From contig RWJK01001483.1 of the NCBI GenBank assembly GCA_004335835.1, positions 3,314 to 17,688 of the forward strand: a DNA stretch of 14,375 nucleotides, written 5' to 3'. The notes under the pieces were generated by a model. The model saw only the letters and a program-made list of their open reading frames with translations. It ran no database searches and had not been told where the DNA came from. Each line of letters begins with the position of its first letter. Position 1 is the stretch's first letter. The position numbers were made by a program, and so were the translations under genes. This DNA comes from Scenedesmus sp. ARA3. Taxonomy: Eukaryota > Chlorophyta > Chlorophyceae > Sphaeropleales > Scenedesmaceae. This document shows, piece by piece, positions 1 through 8,917 of the stretch.

Positions 1-60
<60 letters not shown>
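1..60. repeat. (ATG)20 trinucleotide microsatellite
   Basis: Twenty uninterrupted ATG units start the window and may extend beyond it. On the minus strand the units read ATC, and they lie inside what is most likely the first intron of the membrane-protein gene to the right. Reading straight through from that gene's exon would add a long poly-isoleucine run, which argues that the repeat is intronic. Confidence 0.95.
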
Positions 61-61
<1 letters not shown>

Positions 62-488
62 CCTGCGAATCATTCGGCCTACCGCCAGCTGTTGCAATGC
101 TGTACTGCTGCTGGTGCTGACAGCACTGCTGCTGAACGCTCCGCACCTGCAGATTGAAGACATCATACTTTTTGGGGAACACCTTGATGTAGCGCTTGCG
201 GTACAGCACAAAGCCCAGCAGCATGAAGAAGATGATTTCTGCCACGCACACCAGCGCTCCCAGCGCCAGGTCAACATCTTGCAGGATGGTGATGATGGCC
301 AGCGGCAGGAACGTAGACAGGTGCAAGTGGCTTGCCAGTACAGTGAGGGGTTTTGACTTTGTTTTGACCTCTTCCTCATGTGCTACCATGTCTGTGAGAA
401 TCTCCTTGCCCTGCAAGGGCTCTGTTCTACTGCTTTGCTGGGCCAGGTCCCTGCTCCGGTACCAGCTCAGCAGCATGTTGATGATCAT
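1..488 (-). CDS. Unrecognised membrane protein, N-terminal exon (partial)
   Basis: I do not recognise the family. On the minus strand the first ATG after a TATA box (769-775) is at 488-486, and it opens a 114-codon exon ending at 147 in a CAG|GTGCGG splice donor. The rest of the gene lies beyond the left edge. The exon begins MIINMLLSWYRSRDLAQQ, has a charged stretch near residues 25-45, and then two hydrophobic segments around residues 50-72 and 77-95. A basic run (RKRYIKVFPKKY) follows the second, which looks like a two-helix membrane hairpin with a positive loop. A stop codon (TAG) lies in frame upstream at about 537-535, so 488 is the likely start unless an unseen upstream exon joins at a CAG near 505-520. 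The frame stays open from 147 to the window edge, so an unspliced reading cannot be excluded. The strand and coding nature rest on the hydrophobic pattern and signals only. Confidence 0.45.
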
Positions 489-768
489 GTTGCCTTTCTG
501 AGTTGTCGAGCTGCGCAAGCAGACCGACTGCGTGATCTAGCTGCCTGCAGCTGGGTGACACTGGTAGCGGTACTGCTGCCGGCAGGCGGGCTGCCCGCTG
601 TTGAGCAGTGTTGAGGAAGTGAGTTGTGATGTTTGTCACGAAATTGAACTCTTGTCAGGGCTGATGGCAACACGCAAGAAAACGCCGTTCCGCTATCAAA
701 TCCGGTTGTGATGGTCTCGGGTGCTTGTACAGGCGATCTCGTCAGTACTTCAACAGCACCTGTAGCTC

Positions 769-775
769 ATATATA
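769..775 (-). promoter_or_regulatory. TATA box of the left membrane-protein gene
   Basis: The minus strand reads TATATAT here, within CACTATATATGAG. It lies about 280 bases upstream of the first in-frame ATG at 488, with no other ATG between. That gives a 5' untranslated region of roughly 250 bases if transcription starts about 30 bases downstream. Confidence 0.5.
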
Positions 776-825
776 GTGTACACCTCCTGACTGTCGGGAT
801 GTGTCGAAAAGATGGACGGTGCTAC

Positions 826-952
826 TGACCGAGTGTGACCGAGTGTGACCGGGCCCAGTAACAAAGCCTTGTGACCGAGTGTGACCGGGCCCAGTGACCG
901 AGTGTGACCGAGTGTGACCGAGTGTGACCGGGCCCAGTAACAAAGCTTTGTT
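826..952. repeat. TGACCGAGTG decamer minisatellite with higher-order unit
   Basis: The decamer TGACCGAGTG repeats at 826, 836, 872, 895, 905 and 915. Runs end in a variant, TGACCGGGCC (846, 882, 925). After the runs at 846 and 925 comes CAGTAACAAAGC followed by CTTTG or CTTG. The result is a higher-order unit present about two and a half times. The right end contains the perfect 14-base palindrome AACAAAGCTTTGTT (939-952). Confidence 0.95.
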
Positions 953-1241
953 CGGGTTTGTCGGGGTCACCCGTTTCGCATCTGTCTCGCAGTGTGAAAA
1001 ATACGGAAGCAAAGCTTGCTGCGGCGTCATTTGCAAGCAACTGCTGTCGTGTTTAGAGATGCAGCAGACAGCTGATCAGCTGCCTTGATAACCGCCAACT
1101 GCCATTCTTATGCTTACACCCTCAACTGCCACCTTCACTTGTTCCGGGCTGTTGAGCCAGCCTTGCAATAGGTACGGAGCCCTAGCCAAGCGTGCAAACA
1201 TGTAAAGTGAAAGTTGACTGTTGGATGAAGTTATGGGAGCC

Positions 1242-1246
1242 TTACA
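1242..1246 (-). terminator. TGTAA polyadenylation signal for shikimate kinase
   Basis: The minus strand reads TGTAA here, 236 bases beyond the shikimate kinase stop codon. TGTAA is the usual poly(A) signal in green algae. It is the first such motif downstream of the gene, so the 3' untranslated region would be about 250 bases. Confidence 0.6.
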
Positions 1247-1481
1247 CGTGCTCTAGCACAATCCCGCCATGCCAAACATTGACAACATCCATGAATCCAT
1301 GGCTGTTCCGAACAACGTCATGGGCTGCCAGATGTTGCTGCAATGTGTTGCATGTGCATGCTCTACCTGGCATGCTGCATGCAGCTGGTACAGCTGCAGC
1401 AGCCGCATCATCCAGCAACAACACAACCGCACGCCGCACTCACCACATACACTTCAACTCAACCGCACGCCACCGCCCTGC

Positions 1482-3613
1482 CTACTCCTCGGCTGCGGGC
1501 TGTGCTGCATTAGGGCTCGGCTGCACCTTCAAGCTCGGCACTTCCCCAGCACGGTCAATCGTGAACTGCCTGCGGCTCTCACGCTCCGCCTCTGTCTGGT
1601 TGATCTTCTCATGCACCGCCTGCATCAGCCTGTGCAGCACCACAGCAGTCGGCGCGCCGGACTGCTCGTCCTTGCCGTAGCCGCGCAGGTCGATGAACAC
1701 GTCTGCGTTCTCGTAGTATTTGGTGCGGTCCTCCAGCAGCTGCTGCAACTTCTGCAGGCTGATGCTGTACGCCTCGTCCTCTGCAGGTGCAAGCAGCACA
1801 GCAAACACAACAGCAGAGCTGAGCTGAGCTACATGTGAGCTACATGGGTGCTGTGCAACAGCAGTGAAGGTGTACCGGGTTGTGCAGCCATGCGTCTGGC
1901 GCTGAATTCAGCCACAAGCACAAGAATTGACAGCCACAACTGCACAGCCTCCTGATAAAGCGTAACGCACGTTTGGAAGGCTTAAACAGGTCATCTTGAG
2001 CTGCAGTTGCTGAACACGCCGTCAGCCAGCTCCAGCCACCCCAGCCTCCACACCCAGAGTAGGCTCATTGTACAAGAAATTGCCTGCCCCCGCTCCTCGC
2101 GCCCTCCTCGCCCCTCACCTGACACGCCGTCCCCAAACAGCAGCGGCCGCTTCTCTATGCCCTCCGCCACCACGCGCCGCGCCAGCAGCTCGGGCGCGCC
2201 CTGCAGCCACGCCACGATGCCGTTGTGCATGTAGCTCCAGTTCATGGGCCGGCTGACAGCACCGCCGCCTGTGGCCACCACCAGGTTCTTGTAAGGCGCC
2301 AGCTCCTTGAGCACCTGGGGTGAGGCAAATCATGCACAGCAGCAGCAGCGGCAGCAGCAGCAGCAGCAGTGGTAGCAGTGAGGGGCGGCTGCTTGGTGTT
2401 GGCGCATGCCGTGAACCAGTATTAAAGGCCGCCAACCATACATAAGGGGTTGGCAGCCTGCTTGCTGTCTGACAGGAGGAAGCGGCGCAATCTGTGCAGT
2501 GTGCTGCTTCCACGCCCACCAGTTGATGAGTTGGGGGCAGCAGCGTCACCTGCAACTTGCAGTTCCTGAAGTAATCCTAGGCTGATCCCACATGAGTCAG
2601 TCAAGCCGTTGCATACACCATGTAACAACAAAGTGCCTGCATGTGGTGTGCTGTGCCGCGGCTCACCTGTGACTCGCACTTCCTGAAGTAGTCCTCGCCG
2701 TACTTCTTGAAAATGTCGGCCACAGACTCCCCGGGGTGCGCCAGCTCGATCACGCTGTCCGTGTCAAAGAAGGCATACCTGCGGCACAGCACAACATAGC
2801 ACGGCGGCAATTATGAGCAGCCAGGTCAGCAGCACCCAGCAGCAAGCAGCAGCAATTCAATTGTACATCACAGCAATGCATGCGCTCACCCACATCAGCC
2901 TGCCGACCATGTAGTGATGCCACGTTGCTGTAGCGGAACGCAGTGTACTGACAAACGATTGCTGCTTGTCTGGCGTGGGCTGACCGCATTCAAATCAGCC
3001 TGCGGCTCACAAAACTGGCACACACATGCACACCAGCCCAGCACCAGCGGCTGTTGCCTACCCCTGCGTCCACTGCGCTGCCTCTGCTGACTAACACCTT
3101 GACCAGCACCTGCGCAACGCACACTGAAAGCAGCCGCCACCACGCCACCTGCTGCTCAGCACCGCTCACTCACTTGAGTGTGTTGGCCAGCATCTTCCCT
3201 GTGGTGCTCTTGCCAGTGCCCATCATACCAATCAGGTAGATGCTGCAGCCCTTCAGCTGATCCCCAAGCGCCTCCTGCAGCCGCTTCACCTCAGCGCCCA
3301 GCAGGTCAAAGTCCTGGTCAACTGCAGGGATGTTAGGGTCATATGATTCAGCATCTTCGCCTGCTGGCTGCGGTGCTGCAGAGTCCGGCGCAGCTGCATA
3401 CACCACCAGCAGCTGCTGCCGCCGCCGCTGCTGTTGCTGCTGCTGCAGCGGTGTGAAAAGCGGCTGCAGCAGCTGCTGCTGGCGGCGGGCTGCTGCTGGT
3501 GTGTGGCAGCGCGGTGCTGCTAGGACTCTGCTGCTGCTGCTGCTGCTGCTGAAGCGTGCTGCTGTGCTGCTGCATGGCCTGCTGGCCAATTGTTGCCGCA
3601 TGCTGGCAGCCAT
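1482..3613 (-). CDS. SK: Shikimate kinase, chloroplast precursor
   Basis: This enzyme phosphorylates shikimate at the 3-hydroxyl with ATP, in the plastid shikimate pathway to chorismate and aromatic amino acids. Four exons (3613-3174, 2778-2667, 2314-2119, 1780-1482) join in frame to give 348 aa. Introns are 395, 352 and 338 bases with GT..AG ends. Residues 1-72 form a Ser/Arg/Gln/Ala-rich transit peptide, with a likely cleavage near VVYA (70-73). The P-loop GMMGTGKS is at 129-136. Other family motifs are FFDTD with D152 and D154, FRKCE with R179 (shikimate binding), the ATGGGA glycines at 200-202, KRPLL with R240 (lid arginine) and EDRTKYY with R268. The motif NWSYMHNGIVAW matches plant-type enzymes. 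The ATG at 3613 is chosen because the reading frame upstream offers only TTG. The C-terminus (about 40 residues after the kinase fold) is charged and unconserved. The second exon's donor end is duplicated in its intron. The kinase faces GID8 head to head. Confidence 0.95.
2546..2580 (-). repeat. Intronic copy of the shikimate kinase exon 2 end and splice donor
   Basis: This segment matches the true exon 2 3' end and donor at 2663-2697 at 29 of 35 positions by hand alignment. It lies 117 bases further along the transcript, inside intron 2. The copy keeps a donor-like CAG|GTGACG and would read DYFRNCKLQ where the exon reads DYFRKCESQ. Confidence 0.8.
3528..3551. repeat. CTG/CAG run coding poly-Ser in the transit peptide
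   Basis: A CTG run on the plus strand reads as AGC codons on the minus strand. It produces the seven-serine tract at about residues 21-28 of the shikimate kinase transit peptide. A nearby GCT/GCC-rich stretch (3417-3480) codes for its Gln-rich part. Confidence 0.85.
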
Positions 3614-4332
3614 GTTGTGCCTGTGACGCAGCAATTTGCAGTGTGGCAGAGTAAACTCAAGCGACTATGCACAGATTACCAAGGCAACTTGACGTGCAGC
3701 CTTCAAAGGGTGAACCCAGACTTGCTGCTGCAGCTATTGCTGCTGCTGCTGCTGCTGTCAGAGAGGTGATGCTGCTGCTGCTGCCACAGTTTGTTTGAGG
3801 CCGCTCCAATTCAGGTGTCCAGGACAACTAATATATAAGCTAAACAACAGTATATGAGACAAATGTACGAACCAATGAGCACAAGTGGCTGCTGCAAAGC
3901 AATTCACCAACCTCGACTCCAAAATTCGGCGGCACGCTGCTCTACAGTCCCTTTTAGGCTTATAAGACGTACTAATACAGCAAATTTGGATCGTGCATGG
4001 GAAGGACGCCATACATGCCGAAGAAGGTCACCACCCTGTCACTTCACAGCAGAGTGCCAGGGCTTTGAGGGAGTTTTGCTCGATTACACAAGCTGCGTGT
4101 CCTAGTGAACGCTTTGTTTCACATCACCTTGATCCCCTTTCAAGCTTTTATCAACGCCGTTCGCTGCTGACTAACATCAGGGCTTGCTGTTGCACCCTCC
4201 CCAACTCTGGCACTGCCTTCCTCTGCTTGCTTGATCGTTTGCAAGCCAGCCAGAAACATTACAACCAGTCCATTAATCTAATTCTTGGTCTCGGTGTCAG
4301 TAAGCACGCTGGTTGCTCGTCCCTCTGCAGCC
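3614..4332. other. Divergent promoter region between shikimate kinase and GID8
   Basis: The 719 bases between the two start codons hold no convincing gene. They contain an interrupted CTG repeat (about 3723-3784) and A/T-rich elements: ATATATAAG at 3831-3839, readable as TTATATAT on the minus strand toward shikimate kinase, and TTATAAG at 3960-3966 on the plus strand toward GID8. The latter is about 370 bases before the GID8 ATG. Either could act as a core promoter; neither is proven. Confidence 0.5.
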
Positions 4333-6280
4333 ATGCCTCCCACAACTGCCAGCAAGAAGAGCATCAGCAATGAGCAGTGGGAGGCCAAGCTGGCAGCAGT
4401 CAAGGTGGCAAAGGAAGACATGAACAAGCTCGTCATGAACTTCCTGGTCACAGAGGTACACAGCAAGCAGCAGATGCAGCAGCTTGCAGGAAGGCTGTGG
4501 CAGTAGCGTTTGGCGTCGTCTGGTGCAGCAGCAGCAGTAGCAGCTGCTGCTGGATCCGTTATGAACATGATGCAACCCTGTGCAGCTGACCGTGTAAGAG
4601 GTAGTGTGCAGGTGTGCGTTATTGAGCATGCATGCAACTGCGTGCATGCTGACAGACCAGGTCTGCATGCACATGATGGTGTAGTCCCTTCTGTTGCCGC
4701 TCCATTGGGGCGCGGGGCCGATGGCGTTGATGCTATGGCTTGATGGGTAACATGATGATGATGTAGCGCACATGTCGCAACCAGCACAGCTGCTACCCAC
4801 AGCGCCGTCATTCCCTGCAACAACAGCGCTCGGAGGACTCCACCCACAACATACCATGCTCACACTCCTCTGGTTGACATCATGGGTATGTCATGTGCAA
4901 CACCCTTGCTTGCAGGGCTATGTGGATGCCGCGCGCACCTTTGAGCAGGAGAGCGGCACTGCGCCAGGTGTGCAGCTGGGCGGCATCACCGACCGCATGC
5001 AGGTGCGGCAGGCGGTGCAGAGCGGGCAGGTGGAGGCGGCCATCGACAAGGTCAACGACATGAACCCGGAGGTGAGGGCTTGTAGGAGCAGCAGCAGCAG
5101 CAGCAGCAGCAGGTGGTGGTGCATGATGCAAAATGGTGCAGAGTGGCCAGGTGGAGACGGCCATCAACAAATTGAATGACATGAACCCCGAGGTGAGGCT
5201 GTTAGCAGCAGCAGCTGCATCAGGTGCAGGTGGCACAGGGCGGGGCTGGGCAGCTGCTGCTAAGGATGTTAGGGTGGAGTGCGGTGAAGACGAAGGAAGG
5301 CGCATGGTGCGCGACGTGCCTGTGTCTTGTGGTGGTGCCTAGCTTGGCAGTACAAGCAGGTGCTAGCAGCGGGCAGCAGCAGCAGCAATCTGGCGGTGCA
5401 TCCCTTGCCTTCGGCCTAGTTCGTGCTGCTCTTTGTTGCCTCTGTCTCAACCCCTCTTTTAAGCCTTACTTACTCTCGCTCTCTGCCTGTCTCTCTGCCT
5501 TACACCCACCCACACTCACACACTCACACCTATGCAGATCCTGGAGGAGCAGGCGGCGCTGTTCTTCCACCTGCAGCAGCAGCGCCTGATCGAGCTCATC
5601 AGGCAAGGCCAAACAGAGGCCGCGCTGGCCTTTGCCCAGGAGTACTTGGCCCCGCAGTGTGAGGACGACGAGGCGCTGCTGGAGGAGCTGGGTGCGTCGC
5701 TGCTGCCTGGCTGCTTGCTGGCCTGTTTTGGTTGATTGTTAGCTTTGTTTTGTTTTGTGATGATGAGGCACTGCTGGAGGCACTGGGTGCGGCGCTGCTG
5801 CCTGGCTGCTTGCTCGCTTGCTTGCTTGCTGTGTTGTTGTGGCTTCTGCGGCGATTTCTCACAGACGGCTTGGCAGTGTGAGGCGTGCGGTGCTGCTCAT
5901 CCTCTGCACACCTCCTTGCTGCACGCCTTTGAATGCACATATACACATACACCAGTGCACGCTGTGTGACTCAGAGGACGCACCACATGCCTGCTGCATG
6001 TGTCTGCTGCTTTTGCAATGCAGAGCGCACGGTGTCGCTGCTGGCATTTGAGCAGCCCGCGACCAGCCCAGTGGGCGGCTTGATGGATGTGGCGCAGCGC
6101 CAGAAGACTGCCAGCGAGCTCAACGCAGCCATCCTGGCCAGCCAGGGCCAGGAGAAGGAGCCGCGGCTGCTGCTGCTGCTCAAGATGATGCTGTGGGCGC
6201 AGGGGCAGCTGGATGAGAAGGCAAGCTACCCGCGGCTGACGGATCTGGCCACTGCGCGGCTGTCGCAGGTGGGCAGCTAG
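4333..6280 (+). CDS. GID8: GID8 homologue, LisH-CTLH-CRA subunit of the GID/CTLH E3 ubiquitin ligase
   Basis: GID8 is a scaffold subunit of the GID/CTLH ubiquitin ligase, which in yeast marks gluconeogenic enzymes for destruction. Four exons (4333-4455, 4916-5071, 5538-5691, 6024-6280) join in frame to give 229 aa, close to the usual length of about 228. The LisH motif spans about residues 25-58 (DMNKLVMNFLVTEGY), CTLH about 66-123, and the rest is the CRA region, with hallmark FFHLQQQRLIELIRQGQTE (102-120) and ERTVSLLAFEQP. Introns are 460, 466 and 332 bases. The ATG at 4333 has a good context (GCAGCCATGCC); the frame extends upstream only to a TTG. Exons 2 and 3 each have their 3' end and donor duplicated inside the following intron. 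The gene is divergent from shikimate kinase, with no functional link evident. The identification is secure; the substrates of the algal ligase are unknown. Confidence 0.95.
4642..4672. repeat. Hairpin-forming palindrome in GID8 intron 1
   Basis: GTGCATGC (4642-4649) followed by AGACC (4654-4658) is an inverted match to GGTCT plus GCATGCAC (4660-4672). Only a four-base TGAC bulge and a one-base centre break the symmetry. Further GCATGC motifs sit just upstream at about 4626-4635. Confidence 0.8.
5091..5112. repeat. CAG/AGC trinucleotide run in GID8 intron 2
   Basis: An AGC run of about seven units lies between the true exon 2 donor and its intronic duplicate. It could supply AG acceptors upstream of the duplicated segment. 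Confidence 0.85.
5135..5200 (+). repeat. Intronic duplicate of the GID8 exon 2 end and donor (possible 51-base cassette exon)
   Basis: This segment matches 5014-5079 at about 55 of 64 positions by hand alignment. It is bounded by GGTGCAG before 5142 and a GTGAGG donor after 5192. The 51 bases between read SGQVETAINKLNDMNPE, compared with SGQVEAAIDKVNDMNPE in exon 2, with no stop codon. Since exon 2 ends in phase 0, including this piece would keep the frame. It would add 17 residues inside the CTLH domain. Five of the eight altered codons are synonymous. Confidence 0.85.
5756..5820 (+). repeat. Intronic duplicate of the GID8 exon 3 end, donor and start of intron 3
   Basis: This copies 5658-5725: the last coding bases of exon 3 (CEDDEALLEEL in the exon, CDDEALLEAL in the copy), the donor region GGTGCG, and about 30 bases of intron (CTGCTGCCTGGCTGCTTGCT, identical in both). 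The copy has an in-frame three-base deletion. It lies about 98 bases downstream within intron 3. Confidence 0.85.
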
Positions 6281-6928
6281 CAGGCGGATGGCAGGCACTG
6301 GCAGTGACAGGACCAGGCTGCTACGGCTGGAGTGTGGCTGGGGTGAGGTTTGGGCGTGTGTGGGGTGAGGAGGCGTGGGGTGGCTGTACATGGCCAAGGC
6401 CTGCAGCCTGGCTGCCTTCTTAAAATGAGTTCGCTGCAGGGCCTGTGTGGCTATGTGGGATTAAAAATGGTGGCGCCTGCCAGATGTGCGGCCGTTGCAC
6501 AGGCAGCCGCCAGCTGGCAGCCTGCAGGCCTGCAGGTTGGTGGCTGACATTGCCACAGCTGCTGTGCACAGCACGTGCTGCCAGCCTAGCGCACGCTGGC
6601 ATCGTAGCACCTGTACATTATCGAGTTGTACATCAGCGCGCGTTGTTGACATGGAGTTTTCGTTAGTTTGCACCTTGTACAAGCACTGCGGTGCATATGC
6701 CAGCCGCTGTTGCATCTAGATGCAGATATGTTCACACGAGCTATTAGACAGCGGCCCTGGCCAAGAACTACATGATGAGCATCGCCTGCATGATCCAGTG
6801 AGGACCTGCTAGGCAGGGAGATGCAAGGCAGGGCCCAGAGCCTGCTGCTTGCCATCATGATGCACTCACAGCTGTTTTGAGAGCTGTCGGTTCGTGCTGG
6901 CAGCACACGTGGAAGTCTCTGCACAGAT

Positions 6929-6933
6929 TGTAA
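6929..6933 (+). terminator. TGTAA polyadenylation signal for GID8
   Basis: This is the first plus-strand TGTAA after the GID8 stop at 6278-6280, implying a 3' untranslated region of about 650-670 bases. Long 3' regions of this kind are common in green algae. Confidence 0.5.
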
Positions 6934-7279
6934 GCCATCAAACATGTCCTTTTGCATCCAGACGAGCCTTGGCCTCTGGCCACTGGAAGCTAGCAGCTTC
7001 TTGTTCAGTGCAGTTGTGCACAGTTACTGCAGAAGTACTGCCGTAGTACTGTTTAGTGCTGCCGGCAGGTAGAGATAATAGAGCTAGCACAGACCCGAAT
7101 TCACATTCAGTTATCAGACGGGTGCCGAAATCAACTCCAAGGTCGGTGTTGAAGAGTAAGTGAAGGTCAAAGAAGGTGTCAGAGAAGGTCAGTGGGACTG
7201 GCTGCCCATCAGGGGCCTCTGCAAGCCTCTTGTTGGGCTTGGCAGTCCCAGTCCCTGAACATTCCCAGGGCGACGAACA

Positions 7280-7287
7280 TATTTAAA
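7280..7287 (+). promoter_or_regulatory. TATA box (TATTTAAA) of the Kazal-protease gene
   Basis: TATTTAAA lies 67 bases upstream of the ATG at 7354. With the usual spacing, transcription would start near 7310-7315 and leave a 5' leader of about 40 bases with no other ATG. Confidence 0.6.
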
Positions 7288-7353
7288 AGCCGCACAGCCT
7301 TGCATCAGCCATACTGTTGGCCGGTCGAGCCCCAGCTCACACGCACGAACAAA

Positions 7354-8885
7354 ATGTGGAATCACGCGTGCTTCGTCAGGAACGCCAGCTTGCTGGTGCT
7401 CCTGGCTGGTTTCATATGTGCTAATGCATATGCACAAGAAAGCTCCGGTGAGTTGCGTTGCACTGGCGGAAGTGAACCGGCTGAAACACCGGCAGTCCCA
7501 CGCATGGTATGTTGACACTCGCCTGTCGCTGCACGTTCTGCTTCATGTTTGGTAATGAGCTTGCAGCAACAGTACATGTTTTTGCAGGAAGTGTGCGCTG
7601 CAGTAGCAACAGCCCTAGTACGCATACGTGAAGCTGTGCGCAAAGCACACGACCGGTGACTATCGCTCGCCGCTTGTCGCTCCATCTCTACTGCAGCAAC
7701 CTGCCCTGAACCTTGTGATCTGAGCGAGGTCAGCCCTGTCTGCGGTGCTGATGGCATCACGTACCAGAGCAGCTGCCTGGCCGTGTGCCAGGGCGTGGCA
7801 GTGGCCAGGAAGCGTGCCTGCAGGCCCCGCGAGGGCAGCAACTTCGCGCCTGTCAACCCTGCCCAACGTGGTGCTGCGCAAAAGACGACAGTTGACCTTG
7901 AGACGATGCAGAGGTGAGGGCAGTTGCAGCGGTTGAGCCTGGGGATCAGCATGCCTGTGGCTGCAGCAACAGCTGCACATTTGTGCACAGCTGTACATTC
8001 GTGTGCAGTAAGGGCTGCAAGCTGGTCAAATGGAGCGGTTGTGCAGATGTCTGTCTGTTGTGTTGACTGCAAATTCCAGCACAGTAGCGGGTTAACTTGA
8101 CGCTTGGCAGGCAAGGAGGGTCGCCTGCTCAAATGTAACATAACGCAACTGTTATAACGCTGTTGCCACTGCCTGTAGGTTCAAGAGTGAGGGCTTCTCG
8201 TTCATTGGCCAGGCTAAGACTGACCCCAACTTCAAGCCACGGCAGCTGAGGGCCACGTAAGCACACCTGAAGGCTTCTGCACCTGCAGATACAGATGTGA
8301 ACATCTTTGCATGAAGGCACTGGAGTGCACTGCACTGCACTGCACTGCACTGCACTGCATTGCACTGTAACAAACAGCAGGAACTCTCGACAAAAGCCCA
8401 GACATGCTACTGCTGCCCGTGCATACTGCAGAATGTTCTGCCCAGCCCCACCAGCATGTCTCATGCCTTTGCAAAGCAATTGGAATGCGACATGCTGTAC
8501 AGTGTTCGGTGGGTATTCAAATCTGTTCCTGTACAGTGTCTTGCCCCATCCAGCAGTCACCTGACGCCCATGTGTCTAAACCACTGACCACAGTATATGT
8601 CTGCCCTTGCAGCGCTGGCCGTGCATCTACTGGCGCACCACGCCACAACTCTGCTGCGGTGCGCTTTGACCCATCAACTGGCTTCATGTACGCCACCACT
8701 ACCGTTGGGTCCCCCCTTGCAGCCCTCCTCAAGTCTGTTGTGCAACAGGCTGAGGTGACTGCAGCTGGAGCCTCCGCTGCTGCTGATGCTATCATGCCTG
8801 CCTACAACCCAGACGTCATGCCTCCTCTGCTGCGCGGTGGCACCAACGCCTCTGCAGCTAGTGTTGTGGAAGAGAGCGGAGCCGC

Positions 8886-8917
<32 letters not shown>

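Larger units (their letters stand above)
489..1241. other. Intergenic region between the left gene and shikimate kinase
   Basis: I see no gene here. It holds the 5' leader and TATA box of the left gene (about 489-775), the decamer minisatellite (826-952) and the far 3' flank of shikimate kinase. A second minus-strand TGTAA lies at 1118-1114. Reading frames here are short and lack recognisable protein sequence. Confidence 0.7.
6281..7353. other. Non-coding region between GID8 and the Kazal-protease gene
   Basis: I see no credible gene. The first half is likely GID8 3' untranslated sequence up to the TGTAA at 6929-6933. The second half leads into the promoter of the next gene. It includes GAAGGT-rich direct repeats at about 7161-7191 and an imperfect inverted repeat (GGGACTGGCTGCC at 7194-7206, against GGCAGTCCCAGTCCC at 7241-7255). 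Confidence 0.6.

Noticed and set aside
826..952. CRISPR array
   Set aside because: Units are 10 bases with no spacers, and the genome is eukaryotic.
3614..3634. Longer shikimate kinase start at 3634
   Set aside because: The codon there is TTG. The ATG at 3613 is a normal start and gives a standard transit peptide.
4285..4332. GID8 start at 4285
   Set aside because: The codon is TTG, and GID8 relatives begin close to the ATG at 4333.
4278..4863. Overlapping minus-strand frames of about 189 codons
   Set aside because: They are antisense to GID8 exon 1 and intron 1 and have a Cys/His/Ser-rich, low-complexity composition with no domain.
6586..6957. 123-codon minus-strand frame in the GID8 3' region
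   Set aside because: No domain, no splice partners and a composition like the surrounding non-coding sequence.
7362..8141. 259-codon minus-strand open frame
   Set aside because: It lies antisense to the signal-peptide and Kazal exons, has no recognisable domain, and is interrupted by the clear plus-strand splice signals.
8366..8370. TGTAA as the end of a short Kazal transcript
   Set aside because: The motif is part of the tail of a TGCAC microsatellite in an intron, and the frame continues in exon 4. A short transcript is possible but unsupported.
8404..8612. Upstream extension of protease exon 4
   Set aside because: The frame is open by chance through the intron. The acceptor at 8610-8612 joins exon 3 in phase and gives a sensible protein.
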